Shown: positions 1 through 7,801, counted from the stretch's first letter. The stretch is DNA of 11,271 nucleotides from DAOUGC01 sp034429695 (GCA_034429695.1 DAOUGC010000194.1:1-11271); one strand, 5' to 3'. The notes: generated by a model not told the origin, from the letters alone. Numbers and translations are program-made.

Positions 1-2027
1 ACCGCTTCAGGCAGCGGTTCGTGCGCCGGTGCATTTGGCTGCCCGGCTTCCTCCTCCACCTTGAACGCCTGAATGCTGAGCGTCAACATGGCGGCCACTT
101 CGCTCAACCGGTCAACCTGATTCTTGACCTCGCTGGCCTGCCCGCTCATCTCCTCGGCGCCGGCGCCCATCTCTTCCATCGCCGCTGAGTTTTCCTCACT
201 GACGCTGGCGATCGACTCCACCGAGCGGGTCACCTCGCTGGCAGTGGCGCTCATTTGCTCCATGGCGGCGGTATTTTCCTCCACCACTGCGCTCACGCGG
301 TCCATGGCGCCCACCAGTTCATTGGTTGCGTGGCTCATATCCCGCGCAGTCTGCACCGATTGCAACGCCTGTTCATTCACCGCCTGAATGGCAGCCACGA
401 TTTGCTGCAGGGCTTCACCGGCCAGGTTGGCCTGTTGCGTCCCGTTATCCACTTCACGCGCGCCTTCGTTCATGGCGGTCACGGCTTCTTCCACCGTGCG
501 CTGGATCTCGTGGATCAGCCCGCCGATCTGGTGGGTGGCAGCCGATGCCCGTTCAGCCAGCTTGCGCACTTCATCAGCCACCACGGCAAAACCCTTGCCG
601 TGTTCACCGGCACGCGCTGCCTCGATGGCTGCGTTCAACGCCAGCAGGTTGGTCTGGCTGGCAATCTCGTCAATGGTCTGCACAATCGCACCGATTTCAT
701 TCGAGCGCTTGCCCATCTCCTGCACACGCTGCGCCGAAACGCCCACCTTTTGCTGGATGGTGCGCATGCCGCCGATGGTGCGCTGCACCACCTGCGCACC
801 CTGCTGGGCCGACTGCTGCGCTTTTCCTGTTTCCGCGGTGACAGCCTGGGCATTTTCGATCACCTGTTCAGCACCGGTCGATATCTGCGCTGAAAGTTGC
901 GCCGCCTGGTTGACGGCACTGGCCTGCTCCTGCGCACCCTTGGCCACGCCATCAATGGAGCCGGCCATCTGATCAATTGAGTATGCCGTGCGATTGATCG
1001 AACCGGTTTGCTCGGTGATGCCCGAGGTCACCTGCTGGATGGTGACGGCAATCTGTGTGGTGGCCATCTCAGACAGGTTGGCTGCATTAAGCAATTCCTG
1101 TGAGGTCCCCTCCAGCTCACCGGCATAATCAAGCAGGGTTCCCATCAGTTCCCGCAAGTTAGCGCTCATATTACGCAGCGAAATACTCAGCACATCCTGT
1201 TCAGAACGCGGAGTGACGTGCACGGTAAGGTCACCGGTGGATACCCGGTCAGCCACTGTGGCCATTTCTTTTATATAATGGATCATCTCGTTGAAGGCGA
1301 CCACCATATCCCCGATTTCATCGTCGCTCTTCATATCGATCGCGTCGTTGACCTCTCCCTTTGCCATGGCTTTTGCCACTGCCGTGACCTTCTTCACCGG
1401 CCGGGTAATAAGGACAGTGACCAGAATGCCGCCGGTCAGTCCGACGATGATGGCGATACTGGCCACCCCCATCATCCAGCCGCGGGTGGATGTTCGCCTG
1501 GCGGCTGCCAGGGAAATTGATTCGGTTGCCTCAGTGGCAAAGGAATTTTCCAATTTTTCGGCCAGGGTCGTCATCTGGTCCAGCATGACATCCGTCTCAC
1601 CGTCCAGCTCTCTCAACCGGACAATGTCGTTCTGTTCAAAGGCCGGTACCAATTGCTCGTTGAAAAATTGCACGTATTGGCTGTCCAGCGCGTCGAACTC
1701 GGTAAACCACTGGACCTCTTCCCCGGTATCCGCAAGCTGGGAAACGTAGAATTTGTCCTTTTTGATCAACGCGGTCGCCTCATTAAAGGCTTCGATCGTG
1801 GTGGCATCCCGGTTAATGATCAGGTCAGCCTGATAGGTTGCCCGATCTTGAATGGAAGTGATCAACGACTGCACGGCAAGCTGGTCCTGCCCGCGTTCGA
1901 CGGCGACCTCGTAGGAGTCAGAAATATTGCCCATACCGATGTATCCTACAGTTGTGATCACCATGATCGCAATAATAATGATGACGTAACCGGTAAGGAT
2001 TTTAAAAGCCAGTGGTCTGCGACGCAT
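1..2027 (-). CDS. Methyl-accepting chemotaxis protein, two HAMP domains (C-terminus beyond window)
   Basis: This is a transmembrane chemoreceptor that would pass ligand binding to a CheA/CheW array. In the minus-strand translation the order is: basic RRR N-terminus; membrane helix at about residues 8-30; a helical extracytoplasmic sensor of about 150 residues; second membrane helix at about 184-207; HAMP beginning at RPVKK (about 209-258); a second HAMP-like unit (about 252-300, containing ADRVSTGDL); then the long coiled-coil signalling domain. The hairpin tip is unmistakable (SQTNLLALNAAIEAARAGE, tip Glu about 469), followed by GKGFAVVADEVRKLAERA. After about residue 654 an acidic, Pro-rich tail (EEEAGQPNAPAHEP) runs off the window, so any C-terminal CheR-binding pentapeptide is unseen. 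The ATG at 2027 is supported by a strong Shine-Dalgarno, GGGGAGGGG (2032-2040). No chemotaxis genes are adjacent, so this looks like an orphan receptor. The ligand cannot be read from the sequence. Confidence 0.95.
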   Translation of the reverse strand, partial: MRRRPLAFKILTGYVIIIIAIMVITTVGYIGMGNISDSYEVAVERGQDQLAVQSLITSIQDRATYQADLIINRDATTIEAFNEATALIKKDKFYVSQLADTGEEVQWFTEFDALDSQYVQFFNEQLVPAFEQNDIVRLRELDGETDVMLDQMTTLAEKLENSFATEATESISLAAARRTSTRGWMMGVASIAIIVGLTGGILVTVLITRPVKKVTAVAKAMAKGEVNDAIDMKSDDEIGDMVVAFNEMIHYIKEMATVADRVSTGDLTVHVTPRSEQDVLSISLRNMSANLRELMGTLLDYAGELEGTSQELLNAANLSEMATTQIAVTIQQVTSGITEQTGSINRTAYSIDQMAGSIDGVAKGAQEQASAVNQAAQLSAQISTGAEQVIENAQAVTAETGKAQQSAQQGAQVVQRTIGGMRTIQQKVGVSAQRVQEMGKRSNEIGAIVQTIDEIASQTNLLALNAAIEAARAGEHGKGFAVVADEVRKLAERASAATHQIGGLIHEIQRTVEEAVTAMNEGAREVDNGTQQANLAGEALQQIVAAIQAVNEQALQSVQTARDMSHATNELVGAMDRVSAVVEENTAAMEQMSATASEVTRSVESIASVSEENSAAMEEMGAGAEEMSGQASEVKNQVDRLSEVAAMLTLSIQAFKVEEEAGQPNAPAHEPLPEA

Positions 2028-2079
2028 AATACCCCTCCCCAGCAGGTTTGCCCAGCAATTCCCTTGTATAGACAAAATA

Positions 2080-2092
2080 GATAGTTACTATC
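2080..2092. promoter_or_regulatory. Perfect 13-bp palindrome upstream of the chemoreceptor
   Basis: GATAGT-T-ACTATC is a perfect inverted repeat with a one-base centre, 53 bp upstream of the chemoreceptor ATG. On the minus strand a weak TATACA hexamer follows closely (about 2065-2070), so a regulator bound here would sit in the promoter region. Calling it an operator is inference. Single short palindromes also occur by chance in AT-rich gaps. Confidence 0.3.
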
Positions 2093-2161
2093 AGTTTACT
2101 TCGCTGAAAAGGGTCTTTCCGTAAAAATTGACTAAATTAACACCGTATTATCATATATTCA

Positions 2162-2185
2162 GGGGGGGTCCATATGGCCCCCCCC
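2162..2185 (-). terminator. G-run/C-run hairpin between the exporter and chemoreceptor genes
   Basis: Seven G (2162-2168) pair with seven C (2179-2185). One T:C mismatch separates these from an inner CC/GG pair around an ATAT loop. The hairpin lies 28 bp past the stop codon of the minus-strand EamA gene and before the chemoreceptor promoter region, as expected for a terminator. Reading leftward, the following sequence is AT-rich (TGAATATATGATAA) but lacks a true U-tract, so it may be weak. No plus-strand gene ends nearby. Confidence 0.4.
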
Positions 2186-2213
2186 TTTGATCATCAACCA
2201 GACAGAATTGTTC

Positions 2214-3152
2214 TTAATCAGATTGGGAGACCACCGCAAGGGTATCGCGCCCAGCGGCAGGGCGCACCTGCGACAGCAACATGCCCGCCATGATCAGCCC
2301 GCAGCCAAAAAGCTGGCGCACAGACAGACCCTCACCCAGGAGCAGAAAAGCCGCCAGGGTTCCGAACACCGCCTCGGTGCTGAAGATCACCGCTGCGTCA
2401 ACGGTGGGTGCGTGGCGCTGGCCCACCAGTTGCAGGGTAAAGCCCAGGCCAATGGGAATCAGCGCCGAGTAGATCACCGCTGGTATCGCCAGCACCAGGC
2501 TCGAAACACCGTCCGGCTGCAGGATCAACGCGGTGAGCAGATTGAGCGCACCGCACACAAAGAACTGCAGCACGGCAAACCACAGCGCATTGACCCCGCG
2601 CCGCGCCAGCCGCCCCACCTGGATCACGTGCAGCGCCCACAGCAGCGCCCCGGCCAGTTCCAATGCATCACCCGGTGCGAGCTTGAAACCATCGGTCAGG
2701 CTGAGCAGCGCAGCGCCGCCCGCAGCCAGCGCCACGGCTCCCCACGACAGCCAGTGAATGCGCTCACCACCAAAGATGAACAGCACCACCGGCACCAGCA
2801 CCACGTACATGCCGGTGATGAAACTGGCGTTGCCCACCGATGTGGTTTCCAACCCGGCTTGCTGCAACCCTGCGGCTGCAAACAGCAAAAAGCCAGCCAG
2901 ACCGATGCCAGGCAGGTGGCGCGCCGGCGGGAAGCGCAGCGAGTCATCGTCGGGGGCGGCGCGGCGCGAGAAGCGCGCGCTGATCAAAACAAAGGCCCCC
3001 AGTGCCAGGGAAGCCAGTAAAAAACGCCCGGCGTTAAAAGTGAACGCGCTCATGCGCTCCGCCGCCACGCGTTGGGCGATAAACCCGCTGCCCCACACCG
3101 CCGCGACAAACACCAGCAACAGATCAGATCTTACCCTGGCGGAAATTTTCAT
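2214..3152 (-). CDS. EamA/DMT-superfamily transporter (10 TM)
   Basis: This is a 312-residue inner-membrane protein of the drug/metabolite transporter superfamily, whose members export amino acids, metabolites or drugs. The sequence shows about ten hydrophobic helices in two homologous EamA halves (about residues 8-150 and 165-300). The N-terminal half has the family signature LLLVFVAAVWGSGFIAQRVA and a following AGRFLLASL segment. The second half has IFSTEAVFGTLAAFLLLGE, the typical helix-8/9 region (STEPVF-like in relatives). Length is normal for the family and no residue is obviously missing. Substrate cannot be predicted. The ATG at 3152 is preferred because it gives a complete first helix. 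It has no convincing Shine-Dalgarno, but a TACAAT box sits six bases upstream, suggesting a leaderless transcript. It is divergent from the toxin-antitoxin-like pair starting at 3303. Confidence 0.92.
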   Translation of the reverse strand: MKISARVRSDLLLVFVAAVWGSGFIAQRVAAERMSAFTFNAGRFLLASLALGAFVLISARFSRRAAPDDDSLRFPPARHLPGIGLAGFLLFAAAGLQQAGLETTSVGNASFITGMYVVLVPVVLFIFGGERIHWLSWGAVALAAGGAALLSLTDGFKLAPGDALELAGALLWALHVIQVGRLARRGVNALWFAVLQFFVCGALNLLTALILQPDGVSSLVLAIPAVIYSALIPIGLGFTLQLVGQRHAPTVDAAVIFSTEAVFGTLAAFLLLGEGLSVRQLFGCGLIMAGMLLSQVRPAAGRDTLAVVSQSD

Positions 3153-3158
3153 CGGCCT

Positions 3159-3167
3159 ATTGTAACA
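3159..3167 (-). promoter_or_regulatory. Extended -10 box (TGT-TACAAT) for the EamA gene, predicted leaderless
   Basis: On the minus strand the hexamer TACAAT (3164-3159) is preceded by TGT, an extended -10 pattern. It is followed by exactly six bases and then the ATG at 3152. Transcription would start at or within a base of the start codon. No good -35 is visible at 16-18 bp. The same box-to-ATG spacing recurs at three other genes in this window. Confidence 0.5.
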
Positions 3168-3290
3168 GGAATGAGCGGGAGGTAGACCAGGGTGTTTGGT
3201 GGTGGGTGGTTGCGCGCCAGCTTCGCCGGCGGGTTGGCAGTTGACGGTTGCCGCCGCGCCAGGACCGCTCCATCAGGTGAATTTTTTGCA

Positions 3291-3296
3291 TATAAT
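3291..3296 (+). promoter_or_regulatory. Consensus -10 TATAAT, predicted leaderless start of the DUF6922/AbiEii pair
   Basis: A perfect TATAAT is followed by six bases (GGGTTT) and then ATG at 3303, so the predicted transcript start falls on the start codon. A T-rich stretch (ATTTTTTG) precedes the box; no -35 consensus is seen. It supports 3303 as the true start rather than the upstream in-frame start at 3192, which would place the promoter inside the coding sequence. Confidence 0.6.
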
Positions 3297-3302
3297 GGGT
3301 TT

Positions 3303-3587
3303 ATGCATTCACCCAGCCTGCCGGCCAGCGCCGCGCCATTCTTTCAGGAATATCGTTTTGAGGAACTGGATGTGCAGGTCCACCGCGACCTGATCATCGA
3401 GCGCATCCTCGCCTGGGGCAACCGGGTGGAGATCGCATGGGTGTTTCACCAGTACGGAAGGGACGCCGTGGCCACCTGGGTGCAGCGGGCGGGCAACCGC
3501 CTGCCAGCGCGGCGGCTGGTTTTGTTCCGCCTGCTGCTCAACCTGCCTGAACAGGATTCTCAACAGGAGCGTCCGTGGAAGCATTGA
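3303..3587 (+). CDS. DUF6922-like small protein, putative antitoxin partner of AbiEii-type enzyme
   Basis: This encodes 94 residues. The core (residues about 15-80: YRFEELDVQVHRDLIIERIL, then a WVFHQYGRDAVATWV segment, then LPARRLVLFRLLL) matches what I recall of DUF6922-type proteins. These recur directly upstream of AbiEii/AbiGii nucleotidyltransferases: an E-LD...HRDLIIER start, a WV..YG.D...WV middle and a LP.R.L..W/FR.LL end. The role is unproven; the position suggests an antitoxin or regulatory subunit. Its last 13 bases overlap the start of the downstream enzyme gene, implying translational coupling. The start at ATG 3303 is chosen because a consensus -10 ends six bases upstream; the longer in-frame reading from 3192 has low-complexity Gly/Arg-rich sequence unlike a family N-terminus. 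The family name is from memory, not a search. Confidence 0.75.
   Translation: MHSPSLPASAAPFFQEYRFEELDVQVHRDLIIERILAWGNRVEIAWVFHQYGRDAVATWVQRAGNRLPARRLVLFRLLLNLPEQDSQQERPWKH
3565..3569 (+). promoter_or_regulatory. Shine-Dalgarno AGGAG for the GTG-initiated nucleotidyltransferase
   Basis: AGGAG lies five bases before GTG at 3575, inside the upstream small ORF. This fixes the enzyme start at the GTG and makes the overlap with the preceding stop codon (TGA, 3585-3587) real. Confidence 0.7.
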
Positions 3588-4258
3588 ACCCTGTTTTCTG
3601 GCAGGCTGTGCCCCCTCCCATGCCCGATCTGTTACGCTCCCTGGGGGCGCTTCCTTTCATATCCCATTTTTACCTGGCCGGTGGCACGGCGCTGGCTCTA
3701 CAACTGGGACATCGCGTTTCAGTGGATCTGGATTTCTTTTCCGGCACAGACATGGTGGATGCCCCAAGCCGGAGGGCGATCATTGCCGGGTTGCAGGAAT
3801 TTGCAACGGAAATCATCGAGAACGTGGATGGAAACCTGGTGTTTGTGGTGGACGGTATCAGGACCGGGTTCTTCAGTTATGGTTATCCATTGCTGGATCC
3901 ACCGCGGACTCTGGCGGGCATTCCAATCGCTTCCACTCTGGACATCGGCCTGATGAAGCTGGATGCCCTGGTTGGGCGCGGGAGTCGCAAGGATTTTTAT
4001 GATCTGTACTTTCTTGCCCGCCACATTCCGCTACCCGTCTTGCTGGCCAACACCACGCGCAAATTTCCTGGCTTTCGGGATTTTGCACTGATGGCACTGG
4101 AGAGCATGATCATGTTCGATAATGCCAATCGGGATTTCCAGCCCACCCTGCTCATCCAGACAGACTGGGATGAGGTCAAAGCCTTCTTCCGCGAACAGGT
4201 CAGGAGCATTGGCAATGAGTGGTTTGCAGATGCTCCCAAACCGGCAACCGATAACTGA
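3575..4258 (+). CDS. Nucleotidyl transferase AbiEii/AbiGii toxin family protein
   Basis: The 227-residue protein has a polymerase-beta-like nucleotidyltransferase fold of the AbiEii type. The known AbiE toxin acts with AbiEi in phage abortive infection, and related enzymes modify tRNA with nucleotides. Visible motifs: the glycine pair AGGTALAL (G36-G37), the metal-binding SVDLDFF (D51, D53), a beta-strand region around residues 88-103, and the helical LDIGLMKLDAL with conserved K128, followed by RKDFYDLYFL (R138-K139-D140...D143), diagnostic of this family. The partner is the overlapping DUF6922-like ORF rather than a classical AbiEi with a winged helix, so equating it with a characterised type IV system is inference. 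The start is GTG with a good Shine-Dalgarno. The length is somewhat shorter than classical AbiEii (about 300), but all core motifs are present and the gene looks intact. Confidence 0.88.
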   Translation: MEALNPVFWQAVPPPMPDLLRSLGALPFISHFYLAGGTALALQLGHRVSVDLDFFSGTDMVDAPSRRAIIAGLQEFATEIIENVDGNLVFVVDGIRTGFFSYGYPLLDPPRTLAGIPIASTLDIGLMKLDALVGRGSRKDFYDLYFLARHIPLPVLLANTTRKFPGFRDFALMALESMIMFDNANRDFQPTLLIQTDWDEVKAFFREQVRSIGNEWFADAPKPATDN

Positions 4259-4305
4259 CAACACCTTCTGCCCTCTTCCTACCACCTACTTCCTACTTTT
4301 CCCCC

Positions 4306-5175
4306 ATGCCCACCCTGCTCCACTCCCTGCACATGACCCTGCTTGCCGCACGCAACGCGCTGGATTACCCCCTGCGCCGGTTGATGGGTTACTCGCGCAA
4401 GGGCTTTCGGCTGGCGGGCGGGCTGAACGGCTCCCCCGACCCTGTAAATCTATACGCATATCTTCATGGCGGGCAGCGGGAACGCGCTGTTGATGTTGCC
4501 ACAGGGTTGCTGGCGCGCTACGACCTGGCGCGGCTGGCCGCAGACGCCACCCCCACCAATTTTCGCGAGAACCTGTTTTATCTGCACATGCTCGAAAACG
4601 CCCTGAACGCCTGCCCGCCAATCCTGCCGGACGGGGTGCTGGCAGCCGATATTGGCGCAAGCCACTGGTTTTACGTGCAGGCGCTGCACGCGCTGATCAG
4701 CGGCTGGATGGCCCCCACCCCCCGCAGGGTGCGCCTCACCGGTTACGAGACCGACCCGCACCGCGTATACGCCGACGGCTACTCGCGCATGGACCACGCC
4801 GTGGCGCACATGCGCGGCCTGCCCGGGCTCACCTACACCCCGTCTGCATTTGTCGAAAAACCCCAAACCCTCCATTTGTGTACCATGCTTTTCCCGTTCG
4901 TCTTTGTTGAGGATCACCTGCGCTGGGGGCTGCCGCGCGGCGCCTTCAACCCGCAGGGCGGGCTGCTGGCGGCCTGGCACAGTCTGGCTCCCGGTGGATT
5001 GCTGATCATCGCCAACCAGGGCGAAGCCGAGCACACCGCCCAGCGCCGCATGCTGGATGAACTTTCCATCCCGGTATCGGCTGCCTTTCATCAGGACCCG
5101 CTGTTGTTCGCTTATCCGCTCGAACGATACGTGCTGTGCGCGCTCAAACCCTCCACTTACACACCACCCTTTTAA
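4306..5175 (+). CDS. Class I SAM-dependent methyltransferase-like protein, substrate unknown
   Basis: I do not recognise the specific family. The 289-residue protein has features of a Rossmann-fold methyltransferase: a glycine-containing motif I analogue (VLAADIGASH, residues 111-120), an acidic residue at the end of the next strand (GYETD, E148), and a late strand preceded by SLAPGGLLIIANQ (about 226-238), the usual L.PGG.L motif. The N-terminal ~100 residues are helical and probably form a lid or substrate domain. The region GYETDPHRVYADGYSRMDHA looks conserved in character. The start is uncertain: no Shine-Dalgarno precedes ATG 4306, the 47-bp gap is pyrimidine-rich (CTTCCTAC repeated), and a second in-frame ATG occurs at 4333. 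It lies 39 bp before the uvrA-like gene on the same strand and may be cotranscribed with it. Motif I is atypical (DIGAS, not D.G.G), so the activity is likely but not certain. Confidence 0.65.
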   Translation: MPTLLHSLHMTLLAARNALDYPLRRLMGYSRKGFRLAGGLNGSPDPVNLYAYLHGGQRERAVDVATGLLARYDLARLAADATPTNFRENLFYLHMLENALNACPPILPDGVLAADIGASHWFYVQALHALISGWMAPTPRRVRLTGYETDPHRVYADGYSRMDHAVAHMRGLPGLTYTPSAFVEKPQTLHLCTMLFPFVFVEDHLRWGLPRGAFNPQGGLLAAWHSLAPGGLLIIANQGEAEHTAQRRMLDELSIPVSAAFHQDPLLFAYPLERYVLCALKPSTYTPPF

Positions 5176-5214
5176 AATAAAACTGTATCTTCACTTCTCA
5201 TCAAGGAGAGAAAC

Positions 5215-7776
5215 ATGAACGAGCAGATTACCATCCGGGGTGCGCGCCTGCACAACCTCAAAAACGTCAGCCTCTCCATCCCAAAGAACCGCCTGGTGGT
5301 CTTCACCGGCGTGAGCGGTTCGGGCAAGTCCACCCTGGCTTTCGACACGCTCAACCGCGAGGGCCAGCGCCAGTATCTGGAATCACTCGGCCTGGTCACG
5401 GGCCAGGTCTCCAAACCCAGCGTCGACTCCATCGAAGGCCTGTCGCCGTCGATCAGCGTTGACCAGCACCTGGGCAATCACAGCCCGCGCTCCACGGTGG
5501 GAACCGCCACCGAGGTTTACACCTACCTGCGCGTGCTGTTCGCGCGCATTGGCCACCGGCCCTGCCCCGCCTGCGGCGCTGACGTGCCCCCGCTGCATGA
5601 TGTGGGCGGCGAGGAAACTGTCACGCTGGATGAAGACGATGAGGAAATCATCAGCCTGCCGTGCCCGCAATGCGGCGCTCCCATTCAGGAGCTGAGCATG
5701 GGCCACTTCTCCTTTAATAAGCCGGAAGGCGCCTGCCCATCCTGCACCGGGCTGGGCTTTGTGCAGCGCCCACGCCTGGAACGCCTGGTGAACGACGCGA
5801 AGAGCATCCTGGGCGGAGCGGTGTACGGCTGGGATGAGGTGACCCTTGAGCGCAACCGCGGTTCGCTGCTGGCCGCCGCCGACCATTACGGCTTTGAGAT
5901 TGACCTGTCCGCGCCCTTCGGCGCGCTTGGTGGGGTGCAAAAAGACCTGGTGTACTGGGGCGTGGAGAGCGCGCAGTTCAGCCGCCATTTTCCGGGGGTG
6001 CGCCCGCCGGACGCCCGCCGGCGCGGGCTGTTCGAGGGGGTTGCCACCAATATCATGCGCCGCTACGCCGAACACCTCGGCGCCAGCGAATACGCCGAAA
6101 AACTGGGCGAGCTGCTGCGCATCGAGACCTGCCCGGCCTGCAACGGCGCGCGCCTTAAACCGGAGACGCTGGCGGTCACCGTCAACGGGCTGAACATCCT
6201 GAGTGTGGCGCGCCTGCCGCTGACCGAACTGGCTGGCTGGCTGGAGGATTTGCCATCCGTTGCCACGCCCGAGGAGATCGCGATCATCGAGCCGATCCTG
6301 GTTGACCTGCGCGAGCGCATTCACCGCCTGGTGGAAGTTGGCGTGGGTTACCTGCACCTCGACCGCGCCACCCCCACCCTCTCGGCGGGCGAGGCTCACC
6401 GCCTGCGCCTGGCTGCGCTGCTGGGCAGCGGGCTGACCGGCGTGCTGTACGTGCTGGACGAACCCACCACCGGTTTGCACCCGCAGGACACGCAGCGCCT
6501 GTTGAAGGTGCTGGGCCGCCTGCGCGACCTGGGCAACACCGTGCTGCTGATCGAGCACGACATGGAGGTGCTCAAATCGGCTGACTTTGTGGTGGATATC
6601 GGCCCCGGCGGCGGGCGCAACGGCGGGCGCATCGTGGCTGCCGGAACCCCGGCTGAAATTGCCGCCTGCGCCGGGTCGATCACCGGACAGAACCTGTGCG
6701 GCGCGGTGCAACCGCCTGCCAGCCGCGGGCGTATCCAGCCGCAGGGAAATCAACTGCCCGCCACACAGCCGCGCCTGAGCGTGTTCGGCGCGCGCCAGCA
6801 CAACCTGAAGAACATCGATGTCGCCTTCCCGCTGCGGGCCTTGAGCGTGGTGTGCGGCGCCAGCGGCGGTGGCAAGTCTTCGCTGATGCTGGACATCCTG
6901 GCACGCGCAGCGCGAAAAAGATTTCACAATGCCGACGACGAACCCGGCGCGCACGACGCAATCACCGGTTGGGAGCACATCGACAAGGTGATCACCATCG
7001 ACCAGCTCTCCATCGGGCGCATGCCGCGTTCCAACGCCGCCACTTACACCGACGTGTTCACGCCCATCCGAGAGGTGTTCGCCCGCCTGCCGGGAGCCCG
7101 CCAGCGCAACATGAGCGCGCGGCACTTCTCCTTCAACGTCCCGGGCGGGCGCTGCGAGCGCTGCGAAGGTGCAGGCGTGCTGGACGTGAAAATGCACTTC
7201 CTGCCAGACGTGCAGGTGCGCTGCCCGGTGTGTCACGGCAGGCGCTTTAAAAAGGAAGTGCTCGAGGTGAAATACAGCGGTCCGGCTGGCAATGGCGGCG
7301 GTATGCGTCAGGCCAGCATTCACGACGTGCTGGAGATGACCATCGAGGAGGCGCTGGTGCTGTTCGAGAAGGAAGCAGCCGTGCGCGACCGCCTGAGCCT
7401 GATGTGCGACGTTGGGCTGGGATACCTCAAGCTGGGTCAGCCGGCATCAACGCTTTCGGGTGGCGAGGCGCAGCGGGTGAAAATGGCGCGCGATCTGACG
7501 CGGCCCTCCACCGACAGCACGCTGTACCTGCTGGACGAACCCTCCAGCGGGCTGCACAGCGCCGACGTGGCGCGCATGCTGGTGGTGCTGCAGCGCCTGG
7601 TGGACGCTGGCAACAGCGTGGTGGTGGTGGAGCACAACCTGGACGTGATCCGCGCCGCCGACTGGGTGATCGAGCTGGGTCCTGAGGGCGGCTCGGGCGG
7701 CGGCTACCTGGTGGCGCAGGGTACACCGGAGCAGGTGGCTGCGTCCGGCAGCCCAACGGGGGAGTTTCTACGATAG
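5215..7776 (+). CDS. uvrA: UvrA-family ABC ATPase lacking the UvrB-binding domain (class II UvrA-like)
   Basis: This 853-residue tandem ABC ATPase belongs to the UvrA family. Half one has Walker A GVSGSGKST (32-40), the ABC signature LSAGE (389-393) and Walker B VLDEP (D415-E416). Half two has GASGGGKSS (548-556), LSGGE (747-751) and LLDEP (D774-E775). Zinc modules: CxxC pairs at 117/120, 150/153 and 174/177 in the first half, 306/309 in the middle, and 647/650 with 670/673 forming the C-terminal DNA-binding zinc finger. In canonical UvrA the segment between the first and second CxxC carries the UvrB-binding domain of about 100 residues. Here only about 30 residues remain, rich in Asp/Glu, and total length is about 90 residues short. 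This points to class II UvrA (UvrA2/DrrC-like), linked in other bacteria to DNA-damage tolerance or DNA-binding-drug resistance, rather than the main excision-repair UvrA. The start has AAGGAGAG at 5203-5210. It may be cotranscribed with the gene ending at 5175. Confidence 0.93.
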   Translation: MNEQITIRGARLHNLKNVSLSIPKNRLVVFTGVSGSGKSTLAFDTLNREGQRQYLESLGLVTGQVSKPSVDSIEGLSPSISVDQHLGNHSPRSTVGTATEVYTYLRVLFARIGHRPCPACGADVPPLHDVGGEETVTLDEDDEEIISLPCPQCGAPIQELSMGHFSFNKPEGACPSCTGLGFVQRPRLERLVNDAKSILGGAVYGWDEVTLERNRGSLLAAADHYGFEIDLSAPFGALGGVQKDLVYWGVESAQFSRHFPGVRPPDARRRGLFEGVATNIMRRYAEHLGASEYAEKLGELLRIETCPACNGARLKPETLAVTVNGLNILSVARLPLTELAGWLEDLPSVATPEEIAIIEPILVDLRERIHRLVEVGVGYLHLDRATPTLSAGEAHRLRLAALLGSGLTGVLYVLDEPTTGLHPQDTQRLLKVLGRLRDLGNTVLLIEHDMEVLKSADFVVDIGPGGGRNGGRIVAAGTPAEIAACAGSITGQNLCGAVQPPASRGRIQPQGNQLPATQPRLSVFGARQHNLKNIDVAFPLRALSVVCGASGGGKSSLMLDILARAARKRFHNADDEPGAHDAITGWEHIDKVITIDQLSIGRMPRSNAATYTDVFTPIREVFARLPGARQRNMSARHFSFNVPGGRCERCEGAGVLDVKMHFLPDVQVRCPVCHGRRFKKEVLEVKYSGPAGNGGGMRQASIHDVLEMTIEEALVLFEKEAAVRDRLSLMCDVGLGYLKLGQPASTLSGGEAQRVKMARDLTRPSTDSTLYLLDEPSSGLHSADVARMLVVLQRLVDAGNSVVVVEHNLDVIRAADWVIELGPEGGSGGGYLVAQGTPEQVAASGSPTGEFLR

Positions 7777-7801
7777 AAAGCAGGTGGTTGACAGAAGGAA
7801 A

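Noticed and set aside
255..893. Plus-strand open frames opposite the chemoreceptor
   Set aside because: They are antisense to a clear chemoreceptor signalling domain and show no recognisable product.
3192..3302. Longer N-terminus for the DUF6922-like ORF starting at 3192
   Set aside because: The extension is low-complexity Gly/Arg/Ala sequence and would contain the TATAAT box. The ATG at 3303 fits both promoter geometry and family shape.
5383..7323. Long open frame of 646 codons on the minus strand inside the uvrA-like gene
   Set aside because: It is antisense to a gene with complete ABC and zinc motifs. Its translation is His/Gln/Ala-rich with no family resemblance, as expected for a shadow frame in GC-rich DNA.
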